Positions 27,296 through 38,957 of a stretch of 64,000 nucleotides of DNA are shown piece by piece. The stretch lies in the NCBI GenBank assembly GCA_022826345.1, contig JAJDVB010000128.1, forward strand, positions 62,001 through 126,000, read 5' to 3'. The translations under genes were made by a program, and so were the position numbers. Numbering within the stretch: the first letter of the stretch is position 1; each line of letters begins with the position of its first letter. The notes beneath the pieces are model-generated. The model did no database searches and was not told the origin of the DNA. It worked only from the letters and a program-made list of their open reading frames with translations. Source of the stretch: Alphaproteobacteria bacterium. Lineage in GTDB: Bacteria; Pseudomonadota; Alphaproteobacteria; UBA828.

Positions 27296-28996
27296 ATGGA
27301 CGTCGTCACGATGAACATCGTCGAATCGACAATGCTCTCCATCTGCCGGGAGATGGGGATCACCATGATGAAGACGTCCTATTCGACGATCTTCAACGAA
27401 TCGCTCGACTTCAGCTGCGCCATCGCCGACGCAAACGGCGACATGATCGCGGTCGCCGACTACTGCCCGGCGCAGATCGGCGGCATGTCGCTCCTCATCA
27501 AGACCTGCATCCGCGAGATGGCGAACGAGCCGGTGCACGAGGGCGACGTCATCATGCACAACGACCCCTACCGGGGCGGGCTGCACACGCCGGAGCACAC
27601 CTTCTTCACGCCCATTTTCGTCGACGGCAAATTCATGGGCTACGCGGCTGCGATCGGCCACGTCGCCGAGGTCGGCGGCATGGTGCCGGGCGGTTTCGCC
27701 AGCGAGGCCACGGAGATCTTCCACGAGGGGCTGCGCGTGCCCCCGGTCAAGATCAAGAAGCAGGGCAAGGACGTGGACGAGGTCTGGAAGCTCCTGCTCG
27801 CGAACGTCCGCACCCCTCGCTACAACTACGGCGACTACCGGGCCATGATCAGCGCCTGCGAGCTTGGCGCCGAGCGCATGGCCGCGCTGATCCGCAAGTA
27901 CGGCGTGCCGCTCTTCCAGCAGACCGTTGCCGATCTCATGGACTACTCCGAAGCCCGGATGCGGGCTGAGATCGCGACGATCCCCGACGGCCAGTACTCC
28001 TTCGAGGACTACATGGAGGACGACGGGATCGACGCCCGGCCCTACAAGATCGCCGTCGACATGGTGGTGCAGGGCGACGAGATCATCGCCGATTGGCGCC
28101 GCAGCGACGACCAGGCCAAGGGCGCGATCAACGCGACCCTCGGCGTCACCTGCTCAGCCACCTACAACGCCATGCTGCACTTGACCGACCCGTCGATCCC
28201 GCGCAACGCAGGCTGCTACCGGCCGATCCGCGTGCTGGCGCGGCCGGCGACCGTGGTCAACGTCGACTATCCGGCGCCGGAGGTGGGCGGCAACACGGAG
28301 ACCCACGTCCGCATCTGCTTCACGGTGATCGGGGCGATGTCCCGCTGCCTGCCGGAGCGCGCGTTCGCCACCGACGCCGGCACCCACGGCAACTTCCTGT
28401 TCGGCGGCCACGACCCCGAGAACGACGAGTTCTACGTCTGCTACGACTTCATGGTTGCCGGCTGGGGCGGGCGTCCCTTCGCCGACGGCAACGACACCTG
28501 CAACTGCATCAACGGCAACTGCCGCACCGTCCCGGTCGAGGTCTACGAGAGCCGCTACCCCTGGCTGGTCGAGAACCTCGCACTGACCGAGGATTCGGGC
28601 GGCGCCGGCAAGTACCGGGGCGGGCTCGGCTCGACCAAGACGCTCGAATGCATGGCCGACGAAATCATCCTCAGTTACATGGGCGACCGCCACAGGAAGG
28701 CCCCATGGGGTCTGCTCGGCGGCGGTTCCGGGGGCTCGGCCGCGTTGCTCATCAAGAAGGCGAATGAGAACGACTGGAAGGACGTCTGCGAGGGCCACGG
28801 CAAGGTCTCGCCCAGCAAGTTCGGCAACGTCTCGGTGCACCGGGGCGACCGGGTCCGCCTGCTCTCGGGCGGCGGCGGTGGCTACGGCCCGGTGACGGAA
28901 CGGGCGCAGGAGATGGTCGACGAAGACGTGCGCGAGGGCTTCGTCTCATCGTCCGCCGCAGCCGAGCGCTACGGCCACGCCGCCGCAGCGGAGTAG
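27296..28996 (+). CDS. Hydantoinase B / oxoprolinase family protein (HyuB)
   Basis: A 566-residue protein of the HyuB/oxoprolinase B family. SESLDFSCAIADANGDM-type text at the start (here NESLDFSCAIAD), GDVIMHNDPYRGGLHTPEH, EVGGNTETHVR and the C-terminal SGGGGGYGP are the conserved blocks. It normally forms a complex with HyuA and opens hydantoin or 5-oxoproline rings with ATP hydrolysis. No HyuA gene is adjacent or seen in the window. The gene is preceded by GAGGAGGGAGCC and is immediately followed by a hairpin element. Being alone it might pair with a HyuA elsewhere. Confidence 0.9.
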   Translation: MDVVTMNIVESTMLSICREMGITMMKTSYSTIFNESLDFSCAIADANGDMIAVADYCPAQIGGMSLLIKTCIREMANEPVHEGDVIMHNDPYRGGLHTPEHTFFTPIFVDGKFMGYAAAIGHVAEVGGMVPGGFASEATEIFHEGLRVPPVKIKKQGKDVDEVWKLLLANVRTPRYNYGDYRAMISACELGAERMAALIRKYGVPLFQQTVADLMDYSEARMRAEIATIPDGQYSFEDYMEDDGIDARPYKIAVDMVVQGDEIIADWRRSDDQAKGAINATLGVTCSATYNAMLHLTDPSIPRNAGCYRPIRVLARPATVVNVDYPAPEVGGNTETHVRICFTVIGAMSRCLPERAFATDAGTHGNFLFGGHDPENDEFYVCYDFMVAGWGGRPFADGNDTCNCINGNCRTVPVEVYESRYPWLVENLALTEDSGGAGKYRGGLGSTKTLECMADEIILSYMGDRHRKAPWGLLGGGSGGSAALLIKKANENDWKDVCEGHGKVSPSKFGNVSVHRGDRVRLLSGGGGGYGPVTERAQEMVDEDVREGFVSSSAAAERYGHAAAAE

Positions 28997-28998
28997 CC

Positions 28999-29112
28999 GG
29001 GGAGCGAGTCCGTCTTCAGACGGACTCGCGACAGGCCGCGACCGCGGCCCGCTGCGAATGCGGCGCCCTCGCGGAGGCGCCGGCCGTAGGCCGGCTGCCG
29101 TGAGCGATAAAG
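28999..29112 (+). repeat. Stop-proximal hairpin element, extended copy (downstream of hyuB)
   Basis: The unit starts about seven bases after the hyuB TAG. First stem GCGAGTCCGTC (29004-29014) pairs with GACGGACTCGC (29019-29029). Then GACAGGCCGCGACCGCGGCCCGC follows (given here in part). GGCGCC...GGCGCC and CCGGCCGTAGGCCGG (29080-29094 region) form two more stems, and it ends GCCGTGAGCGATAAAG. The same order and most bases recur inverted at 37970-38082 after tadA. Function as transcription terminator, RNA stabiliser or dispersed REP-like element is open. Confidence 0.7.
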
Positions 29113-29113
29113 A

Positions 29114-29132
29114 GCTAAGCCTCCGGCTTAGC
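29114..29132. terminator. Short hairpin between hyuB and the convergent small gene
   Basis: GCTAAGCC (29114-29121), loop TCC, GGCTTAGC (29125-29132), a perfect eight-base stem. It overlaps the stop codon of the minus-strand 68-residue gene. It could end transcription of hyuB, but no clear T run follows on either strand. Confidence 0.4.
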
Positions 29133-29321
29133 CTTGGGTGGGCGGCGGGTCGCGGCCTCGACGTCCTCTGCGGTCCAGCGCCGTCCGTCGCGGGTGAGGA
29201 AGCCGCGGGCGTTGAGGTGCTGGGCCAGGGCCTCCGGATCACGCGCGCCGCGCGAGCGCGCGAACGCGAGCTCGGCGCGGATGCGGTCGGCGAAGTAGTC
29301 GCTCTTTTTTCCCGCGCTCAC
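29115..29321 (-). CDS. Small protein resembling part of a serine-recombinase 'Recombinase' domain
   Basis: A 68-residue basic protein. Its middle LNARGFLTRDGRRWTAEDV is close to the helix in the Recombinase domain of large serine recombinases (LNARGIPTPRGGRWT-type text), but no catalytic resolvase domain is present. It is three bases behind the rhomboid gene on the same strand, so it is likely the last gene of that transcript. It may be a stand-alone winged-helix DNA-binding protein or a domesticated fragment. The 3' end overlaps a hairpin. Confidence that it is a real gene is moderate, based on clean spacing and codon use. Confidence 0.55.
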   Translation of the reverse strand: MSAGKKSDYFADRIRAELAFARSRGARDPEALAQHLNARGFLTRDGRRWTAEDVEAATRRPPKAKPEA

Positions 29322-29324
29322 AGC

Positions 29325-30239
29325 CTAATCCCTGCGTGACCAGGGGCCGCGAGGCCGCCGCCCCCAGGGGCCGCTGCGGTCTTCCGGCGTGCCGCCGCCA
29401 TTGGGCCGGCTGCGGGGCGGCTCTTGCCACGGCGCGTCGCCGTCGGCTTCGAGATCGGGGGCGGAATCGGCCGGCGGTTCCTCCCACGGCCCCGCTCCGG
29501 GGGTCTCGGCCTCGGGCGGCGGCGTGTACGGCGTCCGCCTCCGGTGCCGCACGTACCCACGATCGAAGAGCGGCACGCCGCGCTTACGCAGCGGCACCAC
29601 CAGCAGCGCGCCGGCGGCGAAGCCGCCGATGTGGGCATACCAGGCGACCCCGCCTCCGGCCGGGCCGGCGGCCAGCGCGTTGAAGACCTGATAGCCGATC
29701 CAGAGCCCGAGCACGCCCCAGGCGGGAAAGCGGATCGGCATGAAGAAGACCAGAATCCAGACCCCTCGCTTCGGATGAAGCATGAAGTAGGCACCGAGCA
29801 CGCCGGAGACCGCGCCGCTCGCGCCGATGGTGGGCACCTGCGAGGCGGGCTCGACTGCGGCGTGAGTGAGTGCCGCCACCGCGCCGCAGAGCAGATAGAA
29901 GACCGCGAAGCGCCAGTGGCCCATCGCGTCTTCGACGTTGTCCCCGAAAATCCAGAGATAGAGCATGTTGCCGAACAGGTGCATGAAGCCCCCGTGCAGG
30001 AACATGGAGGTGACGATGGTGAGCCAGGGGGTCACGGTCACCATGTCGGGTTCGCGCCGGAGTTCGCCAAGCACCGTCACCGGGATCATGCCGAGGCGGA
30101 AGATCAGCTCGGCGTCGAACTGATCCCCGCCCAGCCACTGTACGACCCAGACGATGGTGCAGGCGGCGATAAGCCCCACCGTCACGAACTGGAAGCCGAT
30201 CCGGTTTACCGGGTTGTCGTCCCTGAGCGGCAGAAACAT
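29325..30239 (-). CDS. Rhomboid family intramembrane serine protease
   Basis: A 304-residue polytopic protein. Features are GGFMHLFGNMLYLWIFGDN (L1 loop and the His/Asn region), catalytic Ser in GASGAVSGVLGAY and catalytic His in YAHIGGFAAG. Six or so hydrophobic segments lie within the first 220 residues. The C-terminal ~85 residues are proline- and acid-rich, unstructured-looking (EAETPGAGPWEEPP). Rhomboids cleave membrane proteins within the bilayer. Substrate unknown. It follows gatB after 101 bp and is three bases from the small gene downstream. Confidence 0.92.
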   Translation of the reverse strand: MFLPLRDDNPVNRIGFQFVTVGLIAACTIVWVVQWLGGDQFDAELIFRLGMIPVTVLGELRREPDMVTVTPWLTIVTSMFLHGGFMHLFGNMLYLWIFGDNVEDAMGHWRFAVFYLLCGAVAALTHAAVEPASQVPTIGASGAVSGVLGAYFMLHPKRGVWILVFFMPIRFPAWGVLGLWIGYQVFNALAAGPAGGGVAWYAHIGGFAAGALLVVPLRKRGVPLFDRGYVRHRRRTPYTPPPEAETPGAGPWEEPPADSAPDLEADGDAPWQEPPRSRPNGGGTPEDRSGPWGRRPRGPWSRRD

Positions 30240-30340
30240 CGGTCAGCTCCTGCCCCGGCAGCGGGGCCGGCGGTCGCGCGGAGGCCGCTCCAGAGTCTAC
30301 AGCATTACGGTGCCAAGGCCTCTGGCCCGCCGCGGGGCGC

Positions 30341-31804
30341 TCAGGCGTCGAGCTTGGCCCGCAGCGTTTCGTTCACCGCCTTCGGGTTGGCCTTGCCGCC
30401 AGACGCCTTCATCACCTGGCCGACGAACCAGCCCGCGAGCTTCGTCTTGCCGCCGCGATAGTCGGCGACCTTGTCGGGGTTCTCGGTGATCACCTGGTCC
30501 ACCAGCGCCTCGATGGTGCCCGTGTCGCTCACCTGCCGGAGCCCCTGCTCCTCGATGATGGTATCGGCGTCCTTCCCTGTCGAGACCATGGTCTCGAACA
30601 CGTCCTTGGCCGCGCGGTTAGAGACGGTGCCGTCCGCCACCCGGTCGATCAGCGCGCCGAGGGCGGCGGCAGAGACCGGACTCTGCTCGATCCCGATTCC
30701 GGCCCGGTTGAGTGCGCCGAAGAGCGTGCCCGTGACCCAGTTCGCGGCTTGCTTGCCGTCGCGCCCGGCGGCCACCGCCTCGAAATACTCTGCGATCTTG
30801 CGTTCCGCCACGAGCACGCCGGCGTCGTAGGCCGAGAGGCCGTTGTCGGCCATGAAGCGCGCCTTCCGGGCGTCCGGCAGCTCCGGCAGATCGGCGCGCT
30901 GCTCTTCGACCCAGGCGGGGTCGAGGGTGAGCGGCAGCAGGTCGGGGTCGGGGAAGTAGCGGTAGTCGTGGGCCTCCTCCTTGGAGCGCATGGAGCGCGT
31001 CTCGCCGCGCTCTGGATCGAAGAGGCGGGTCTCCAGCTCGATCGTGCCGCCGTCTTCCCGCACCGCGACCTGGCGCTCGGCCTCCACCTCGATCGCCTTC
31101 ATCACGAAGCGGACCGAGTTGAGGTTCTTGATCTCGCAGCGGGTCCCCAGCTCATCTCCCGGCCGGCGCACCGAGACGTTGACGTCGGCGCGCAGCGAGC
31201 CCTGCTCCATGTTGCCGTCGCAGGTGCCGATGTAACGCAGGATGGAGCGCAGCTTGCGCAGGTAGAGGCCGGCTTCCTCCGGGCTCCTGATGTCGGGCTC
31301 CGAGACGATCTCCATCAGCGCGACGCCGGCGCGGTTGAGGTCCACGCAGGTGGCGTCCGCGCGGCGGTCGTGGATGCTCTTGCCAGCGTCCATTTCCAGG
31401 TGCAGCCGGGTGATGCCGATGGTCCGCTGCGAGCCGTCCTCCAGGTCGAGCACGACCCGGCCCTCGCCCACGATGGGTCGCGAATACTGCGAGATCTGAT
31501 AGCCGGGCGGCAGGTCGGGGTAGAAGTAGTTCTTGCGGTCGAACACCGAGGTCAGGTTGATCTCGGCTTCCAGCGCGATCCCGGTGCGCACGGCTTGCGT
31601 CACGCAATGGCCGTTGATCACCGGCAGCATGCCGGGCATCGCGGCATCGACGAGAGACACCTGGGTGTTGGGCTCCGCGCCGAAGGCGGTAGGCGCGGGC
31701 GAGAAGAGCTTGGCTTCGGAAATCACCTGGGCGTGGACCTCCAGCCCGACCGCGATCTCCCAATCGCCGTCGCGGCCTCTGATCCGGTAACCGCCCGCGC
31801 TCAC
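30341..31804 (-). CDS. gatB: Asp-tRNA(Asn)/Glu-tRNA(Gln) amidotransferase subunit B
   Basis: A 487-residue Gat[42 protein letters not shown] and the C-terminal YqeY-like tail ([19 protein letters not shown]) are intact. GatB binds the misacylated tRNA and phosphorylates the side chain, while GatA gives ammonia. It overlaps the gatA stop by four bases (ATGA). It is essential for Gln-tRNA(Gln), and possibly Asn-tRNA, formation in Alphaproteobacteria. Confidence 0.97.
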   Translation of the reverse strand: MSAGGYRIRGRDGDWEIAVGLEVHAQVISEAKLFSPAPTAFGAEPNTQVSLVDAAMPGMLPVINGHCVTQAVRTGIALEAEINLTSVFDRKNYFYPDLPPGYQISQYSRPIVGEGRVVLDLEDGSQRTIGITRLHLEMDAGKSIHDRRADATCVDLNRAGVALMEIVSEPDIRSPEEAGLYLRKLRSILRYIGTCDGNMEQGSLRADVNVSVRRPGDELGTRCEIKNLNSVRFVMKAIEVEAERQVAVREDGGTIELETRLFDPERGETRSMRSKEEAHDYRYFPDPDLLPLTLDPAWVEEQRADLPELPDARKARFMADNGLSAYDAGVLVAERKIAEYFEAVAAGRDGKQAANWVTGTLFGALNRAGIGIEQSPVSAAALGALIDRVADGTVSNRAAKDVFETMVSTGKDADTIIEEQGLRQVSDTGTIEALVDQVITENPDKVADYRGGKTKLAGWFVGQVMKASGGKANPKAVNETLRAKLDA

Positions 31805-33288
31805 GCCGCGCCTCCGGCCCCGCTCCGGTCGGGGCGATGGTTGAAGCCGGCGGCGCTCTCCAGCACCCCGGCCGCACGGAACATTGTCGGCTCGTCGAAG
31901 GGCCGCGCGATCAGGTGGAGGCCGAGCGGCAGCCCGTCGTCCGTGAGCCCCGCCGGCACCGAGATCGCCGGCAGGCCCGCCAGGCTCGCCGGCACCGTGA
32001 ACACGTCGTTCAGATACATGGCGATGGGGTCGTCCATCTTCTCGCCGATGGCGAAGGCGGCGAAGGGCGCGGTCGGAGTCAGCACCGCGTCCACGGTCTC
32101 GAACGCGGCCTCGAAGCCGCGCGCGATCAGCGTTCGCACCTTCTGCGCCTTCAGGTAGTAGGCGTCGTAGTAGCCGGCAGAGAGAACATAGGTGCCGATC
32201 AGAATGCGCCGCCTGACCTCGCGCCCGAAGCCCTCAGCCCGCGTCCTCGCGTACATCGCAGTCGGGTCGTCGCCCTCGACGCGGAGCCCGTAGCGGACCC
32301 CGTCGTAGCGCGCGAGGTTGGAGGAGGCCTCCGCCGGCGCCACGATGTAATAGGTGGGGAGCGCGTACTTGGTGAGCGGTAGCGAGATGTCGACGACTCT
32401 TGCGCCTGCGTCGCGGTACCAGCGGACGCCCTCGGCCCAGAGCGCCTCGATCTCCGCCGGCATGCCCTCCATCCGGTATTCCGCCGGCACGCCGATGGTG
32501 AGGCCGCGCACGTCGCCGGTGAGGCTCGCCGTGTAGTCGGGGACCGGGCGGTCGATGGAGGTCGAATCCTTGGGGTCGTGGCCCGCCATCGCCTGCAGCA
32601 TGAGTGCCGCATCCTCGACCGTGCGCGTCAGCGGCCCGGCCTGGTCGAGCGACGAAGCGAAGGCGATCATGCCCCAGCGCGAGCAGCGCCCGTACGTGGG
32701 CTTCATGCCGACGATGCCGCAGAAGGCCCCCGGCTGGCGGATCGAGCCGCCGGTATCGGTCCCGGTTGCGCCCAGGCAGAGGCCCGCGGCTACCGCCGCC
32801 GCCGAGCCGCCGGAGCTTCCGCCCGGCACCAGCGGCTTGTCGTCGCCTTGCCGGCGCCAGGGGTTGATCACCGGCCCGTCGGCGCTGGTCACGTTGGCCG
32901 AGCCCATGGCGAACTCGTCCATGTTGGTCTTGCCCAGCATGAGCGCGCCCGCGTCCCAGAGGTTGGCGGTGACCGTGGATTCGTAGGGCGGCTCGAAACC
33001 GTCGAGGATCTTCGAGCATGCCTGGCTGCGCACCCCGCGGGTGCAGAAGAGGTCCTTGACCGCGAGCGGGATGCCTTCGAGCAGGCGCCCCTCGCCAGCC
33101 GCGAGGCGCGCATCGGCGGCATCCGCGTTGGCGCGCGCGTCGTCGAAGGTCTCGGCGACGAAGGCGTTGAGATCGCGTCCGGCTTCGACCGCCGCGATAT
33201 GCGCGTCGGTCAGCTCGCGCGCCGAGAACTCCCGCGCGGCAAGCCCGGCGCGCGCCTCGGCGATGGTAAGCGCGGTGAGATCGCTCAC
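31801..33288 (-). CDS. gatA: Asp-tRNA(Asn)/Glu-tRNA(Gln) amidotransferase subunit A
   Basis: A 495-residue amidase-signature glutaminase. The catalytic Lys is in [23 protein letters not shown] has the cis-Ser and [10 protein letters not shown] the nucleophile Ser. It provides ammonia to GatB by hydrolysing glutamine. It overlaps gatC and gatB by four bases each, so the three are translated as a coupled unit. Confidence 0.97.
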   Translation of the reverse strand: MSDLTALTIAEARAGLAAREFSARELTDAHIAAVEAGRDLNAFVAETFDDARANADAADARLAAGEGRLLEGIPLAVKDLFCTRGVRSQACSKILDGFEPPYESTVTANLWDAGALMLGKTNMDEFAMGSANVTSADGPVINPWRRQGDDKPLVPGGSSGGSAAAVAAGLCLGATGTDTGGSIRQPGAFCGIVGMKPTYGRCSRWGMIAFASSLDQAGPLTRTVEDAALMLQAMAGHDPKDSTSIDRPVPDYTASLTGDVRGLTIGVPAEYRMEGMPAEIEALWAEGVRWYRDAGARVVDISLPLTKYALPTYYIVAPAEASSNLARYDGVRYGLRVEGDDPTAMYARTRAEGFGREVRRRILIGTYVLSAGYYDAYYLKAQKVRTLIARGFEAAFETVDAVLTPTAPFAAFAIGEKMDDPIAMYLNDVFTVPASLAGLPAISVPAGLTDDGLPLGLHLIARPFDEPTMFRAAGVLESAAGFNHRPDRSGAGGAA

Positions 33289-33572
33289 TCGACCACCTTG
33301 GGCACGACGAAGAAGCCGTCGTCGGCTTCCGGCGCGTTGGCCAGCAGATCGTCGGTCGGTGTGCCGGCCGAAGCGTCGTCAGCCCGTTGCGGCAGCGTCG
33401 CGGCGATGGCGCCGGTCATCGGCTCGACGCCTTCGGTATCCACCTCGTCCAGCTGCTCGACCCAGGCGAGGATGCCGTTCAGCTCCTGCGCCATGGGCTC
33501 CAGCGCGTCCTCCTCCATGGCGATGCGCGAGAGGCGGGCGATCCGTACCACGGTGTCCTTGTCTATGCTCAT
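33285..33572 (-). CDS. gatC: Asp-tRNA(Asn)/Glu-tRNA(Gln) amidotransferase subunit C
   Basis: A 95-residue Gat[36 protein letters not shown] text (here seen as [10 protein letters not shown]) and the C-terminal FFVVPKVVE are the usual signatures. It stabilises GatA on GatB. The start at 33572 overlaps the end of the CoA-transferase gene by four bases (ATGA), and its end overlaps gatA. Confidence 0.96.
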   Translation of the reverse strand: MSIDKDTVVRIARLSRIAMEEDALEPMAQELNGILAWVEQLDEVDTEGVEPMTGAIAATLPQRADDASAGTPTDDLLANAPEADDGFFVVPKVVE

Positions 33573-34705
33573 TGCCGGCCCTGCTCCCGCCAGCGGGCGA
33601 GCACGTCCGGCGCGCGCATGTAGTCCACGGGCGGGCGCGGCGGCGGGGGCTCGCCGTCGATCCAGCCGGGGAAGAGAATCTCGTAGGCCGGCGCCGGCGT
33701 ATCGTGACGGCGCAGCATCTGCCGCGCCTTGATCTGCGGGTGCTCCGGCACGTCTTCGAGGCGATGGACCGGCTCGTAGCAGCAGTCGACGCCCTCCATC
33801 ATCTCGTTCATCTCGTCGAGGGTCTTGCCGCCCACGAAGGCGGCGACCTCGCCGATCAGCGTCTCCTGCGGCCGGGGCTCCCACTGGCGCTCGATCCACT
33901 CGGGCCGGCTGCAGGCGGTGCAGAAGTTGGCCCAGAACTTGCCTTCGAGCGCGCCGAGCGTGATGAAGCGCCCGTCGCCGGTCTCGTAAATGTTGTAGAA
34001 GGCCGCGCCGCCGTTCGGGAACTGCGCGCCGCGCGCGGCGTCCCATTCCTTGTGGAAGAGTCCGTTGAGCGCCCACACCTGCCAAGGCAGCACAGTCTCG
34101 GCGATGCTGACGTCGATGGTCGCACCACGTCCGTTATCGTTCCGGCTGCGGCCGATCAGCCCGCCCATGATGCTGAGCGCAGCCTGCATCCCGCTCGCGA
34201 AATCCGCGGTGGGGGGGAAGGACACGATCGGCCGCTCGGGCACGCCGGAGCGCTCCAGCCCGCCCATGAGCCCCATGTAGTTGATGTCGTGTCCGCCCCG
34301 CAGGCGGTAAGGTCCTTCGAGACCCCAGCCCGAGAGCGAGCAGGAGACGATGCCGGGATTCATCTTGTGCAGCGCCTCGTGGCCGAAGCCGAGGCGATCC
34401 AGCACGCCGGGCCGGTAGGATTCGAGAAAGGCGTCGGACTGTTCCACCAGGGCGCGGAAATCGCGCTTGCCGTCGTCCGACTTGAGGTCGATCTCGACCA
34501 CGGTCTTGCCGCCGTTCACCATGCGGTACCAGATCGAGACGCCGGCTTCGTCCCTGGGCCCGACGCCCCGCATCGGCTCCCCGCCGGGCGGCTCGACCTT
34601 GATCACCTCCGCGCCAAGGTCGGCGAGGATCAGCGTCCCGTAGGGCCCAGGGATGTACTGGCTGAGGTCGAGGACCCGCAACCCTGTGAGGAAGGGGATG
34701 GGCAC
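33569..34705 (-). CDS. Class III CoA-transferase (CaiB/BaiF family)
   Basis: A 378-residue CoA-transferase. LRVLDLSQYIPGPYG opens the protein and GHDINYMGLMGGL carries the catalytic Asp that forms the acyl-anhydride. AEVIKVEPPGGEPMRG and LKSDDGKRDFRALV are further family blocks. It moves CoA between carboxylic acids; substrate unknown. The start codon is GTG at 34705, with no strong ribosome site. It is 18 bp behind clpA and overlaps gatC by four bases, so a metabolic enzyme is embedded in a housekeeping operon. Confidence 0.9.
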   Translation of the reverse strand: MPIPFLTGLRVLDLSQYIPGPYGTLILADLGAEVIKVEPPGGEPMRGVGPRDEAGVSIWYRMVNGGKTVVEIDLKSDDGKRDFRALVEQSDAFLESYRPGVLDRLGFGHEALHKMNPGIVSCSLSGWGLEGPYRLRGGHDINYMGLMGGLERSGVPERPIVSFPPTADFASGMQAALSIMGGLIGRSRNDNGRGATIDVSIAETVLPWQVWALNGLFHKEWDAARGAQFPNGGAAFYNIYETGDGRFITLGALEGKFWANFCTACSRPEWIERQWEPRPQETLIGEVAAFVGGKTLDEMNEMMEGVDCCYEPVHRLEDVPEHPQIKARQMLRRHDTPAPAYEILFPGWIDGEPPPPRPPVDYMRAPDVLARWREQGRQ

Positions 34706-34723
34706 CGCGCCGAGTGCAGCCGG

Positions 34724-37066
<2,343 letters not shown>

Positions 37067-37068
37067 GG

Positions 37069-37395
37069 CTACTCCTTCTCCATCGTGCACTGCAGCGGGT
37101 GCTCGTTGCGCCGCGCGAACTCGCAGACCTGCTTCACCTTGGTCTCCGCCACCTCATACGAGTAGACGCCGCAGACGCCCACGCCACGCCTGTGCACGTG
37201 AAGCATGATCGTCGTCGCCTTCTGCTCGTCCATCCCGAAGAACCGCATCAGCACAATGACCACGAACTCCATCGGGGTGTAGTCGTCATTCAGCAGCAAG
37301 ACCTTGTACATCGACGGCTTCTTGGTCTCGCTGCGCGACTTGGTGATGACCGAGGAGTCGTCGCCGGGCCGACCGGTTGTCCGTTGATCCGACAT
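37069..37395 (-). CDS. clpS: ClpS adaptor protein (N-end rule)
   Basis: A 108-residue ClpS. The core [20 protein letters not shown] contains the residues that hold the N-terminal degron's amino group; [19 protein letters not shown] and the end [17 protein letters not shown] are conserved. It delivers N-end-rule substrates to ClpA, which begins two bases downstream. Overlap of its stop region with the clpA ribosome site suggests balanced expression. Confidence 0.97.
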   Translation of the reverse strand: MSDQRTTGRPGDDSSVITKSRSETKKPSMYKVLLLNDDYTPMEFVVIVLMRFFGMDEQKATTIMLHVHRRGVGVCGVYSYEVAETKVKQVCEFARRNEHPLQCTMEKE

Positions 37396-37474
37396 CGCTC
37401 ATCACACCCCGCGTACGCCGCGCGTGTCGGCCCGCACTATAGCACGGAGGCCCATGCGCACAGGCGTCGCCGGC

Positions 37475-37897
37475 TCAGCCGACGATATCGGTCTCCGCGA
37501 AGAAGAATGCAATCTCGATGGCCGCGTTTTCCGGTGAATCCGAGCCGTGCACGGAGTTGGCCTCCACCGACTCGCCAAAGTCCTTGCGGATGGTGTCTTC
37601 GTCGGCGTTGGCGGGATTGGTCGCCCCCATGATCGTGCGATTCGCCTCGACCGCGTTCTCGCCCTGCAGCACCTGAACCACCACGGGCCCCGAGGTCATG
37701 TAGGCGCAGAGGTCGTTGTAGAACGACCGCTCCTTGTGGACCGCATAGAAGGCGCGTGCCTGCTCCTCCGTCAGCCTGACCCGGCGCTGGGCGATGATGG
37801 AAAGCCCGGCCTCCTCGAAGCGCTTGTTGATGGCGCCCGTGAGGTCGCGGCGGGTGGCATCGGGCTTGATGATGGAAAGGGTGCGCTGGGTCGCCAT
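37475..37897 (-). CDS. ndk: Nucleoside diphosphate kinase
   Basis: A 140-residue Ndk. Begins [17 protein letters not shown], with active-site His in [12 protein letters not shown] and the usual [14 protein letters not shown]. It transfers phosphate between nucleoside di- and triphosphates in the cytosol. GGGGGAGAACCC precedes the ATG. It lies between tadA (185 bp upstream, with an extended repeat in that gap) and clpS (79 bp downstream). Confidence 0.97.
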   Translation of the reverse strand: MATQRTLSIIKPDATRRDLTGAINKRFEEAGLSIIAQRRVRLTEEQARAFYAVHKERSFYNDLCAYMTSGPVVVQVLQGENAVEANRTIMGATNPANADEDTIRKDFGESVEANSVHGSDSPENAAIEIAFFFAETDIVG

Positions 37898-37969
37898 GGG
37901 TTCTCCCCCGTGCTGTGACGGCGGGCCCTTATAGAGTTTGGGTACTCGCCCGGCAACGGCGGGAATGGG

Positions 37970-38082
37970 CCACTTTTTTCGCTCGCGGCAGCCGGCCTGC
38001 GGCCGGCGCCTCCGCGAGGGCGCCGCAGGGGCGGCGGGCCGCGGTCGCGGCCTGTCGCGAGCCCGTCGAAGGCGGGCTCGCT
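37970..38082 (-). repeat. Stop-proximal hairpin element, extended copy (downstream of tadA)
   Basis: In minus-strand orientation the element starts directly after the tadA TAA: AGCGAGCCCG...CGGGCTCGC (stem 38081-38073 with 38065-38057), then GACAGGCCGCGACCGCGGCC, GGCGCC / GGCGCC, CCGGCCGCAGGCCGG, and ends GCCGCGAGCGAAAAAAG. The parallel with the hyuB copy (28999-29112) runs over its entire length with base changes that keep the stems. The final A-rich end differs. Confidence 0.75.
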
Positions 38083-38538
38083 TTACCGGCGCGCCTCGAA
38101 GAAACGCCGCAGCAACTCCGCGGCGCGGGTCTCCAGGATGCCGCCGATGACCTCTGGCCGGTGGTGGCAGGTGGGCTGCTGGAAGATACGTGCACCGTGC
38201 TCGACTCCTCCGCCCTTGGGGTCGCCCGCGCCAAAGTAGAGCCGACGCAACCGGGCAAATGCGATCGCCTGCGCGCACATGGCGCAGGGCTCCAGCGTGA
38301 CGTAGATGTCGCAATCCACGAGGCGCGCCGTGCCCCGTTGCTTTGCGGCGGTACGGATGGCCAGCATCTCGGCGTGCGCCGTGGGGTCGTGCGCCGCTTC
38401 CGTCTCGTTGCCGGCCCGCGCCAGCACCGCACCCGTGCGCCCATCGACCACGACCGCGCCCACAGGCACCTCGCCGCGCGCGGCGGCTGCCTCGGCTTCG
38501 GCGATGGCGAGGTCCATCGGGGAGTGAGACGCGTTCAC
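38083..38538 (-). CDS. tadA: tRNA(adenine34) deaminase TadA
   Basis: A 151-residue zinc deaminase that converts the wobble adenosine of tRNA-Arg(ACG) to inosine. HAEMLAIR supplies the His ligand and catalytic Glu, PCAMC the two Cys. [12 protein letters not shown] and the end [19 protein letters not shown] fit TadA. The GTG at 38538 overlaps the PIN-toxin stop (GTGA); a later ATG at 38517 is an alternative with 144 residues. The gene is downstream of the toxin module in the same direction. Confidence 0.93.
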   Translation of the reverse strand: MNASHSPMDLAIAEAEAAAARGEVPVGAVVVDGRTGAVLARAGNETEAAHDPTAHAEMLAIRTAAKQRGTARLVDCDIYVTLEPCAMCAQAIAFARLRRLYFGAGDPKGGGVEHGARIFQQPTCHHRPEVIGGILETRAAELLRRFFEARR

Positions 38539-38957
38539 GGGGTCGCCTTGTCGAGCGACTGAATGAACTGGATACCGCGAACGTGCTTTCGGCTGAGACG
38601 ATCGTCGTTGGTGACGAACAAGTCCACGTTCGCCACCGCCGCGCAGGCGAGCTGAATCGCATCGGGCGCCCGAATCGAACGGTCCCGACGAATTTCCGCA
38701 AAGCGCCGTGCTGCGCGATCGTCGAAGGACAGCACCGTCGCCCCTGCCCCAATCGCGTGCTCGTAGCGCCGCATCAGTGTCTCGTCCCCCGCCTCCATGG
38801 GTTTCACCAGAACCTCGCCAAGGGTGAGCGCGGAGGTCAGCAGCTCGTCCTCGCGCTCCTTCATCCACTGCCGCAATGACACCACCTGCTCGGCGCGTGC
38901 GCCTCGATCCTCCACCAAGTACACAAAGAGGTTGGTGTCCCAAAAAATCTTACTCAC
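38535..38957 (-). CDS. PIN-domain ribonuclease, VapC-like toxin
   Basis: A 140-residue PIN protein. Acidic residues of the nuclease site are Asp in FWDTNLFVY, Glu in TLGEVLVKP, Asp in APDAIQLA and Asp in VTNDDRLS. VapC toxins cut specific RNAs, often tRNAs, and are held inactive by a partner. The partner-like 161-residue gene lies immediately upstream with a four-base overlap (ATGA), so this is a two-gene module. It overlaps tadA by four bases. Confidence 0.85.
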   Translation of the reverse strand: MSKIFWDTNLFVYLVEDRGARAEQVVSLRQWMKEREDELLTSALTLGEVLVKPMEAGDETLMRRYEHAIGAGATVLSFDDRAARRFAEIRRDRSIRAPDAIQLACAAVANVDLFVTNDDRLSRKHVRGIQFIQSLDKATP

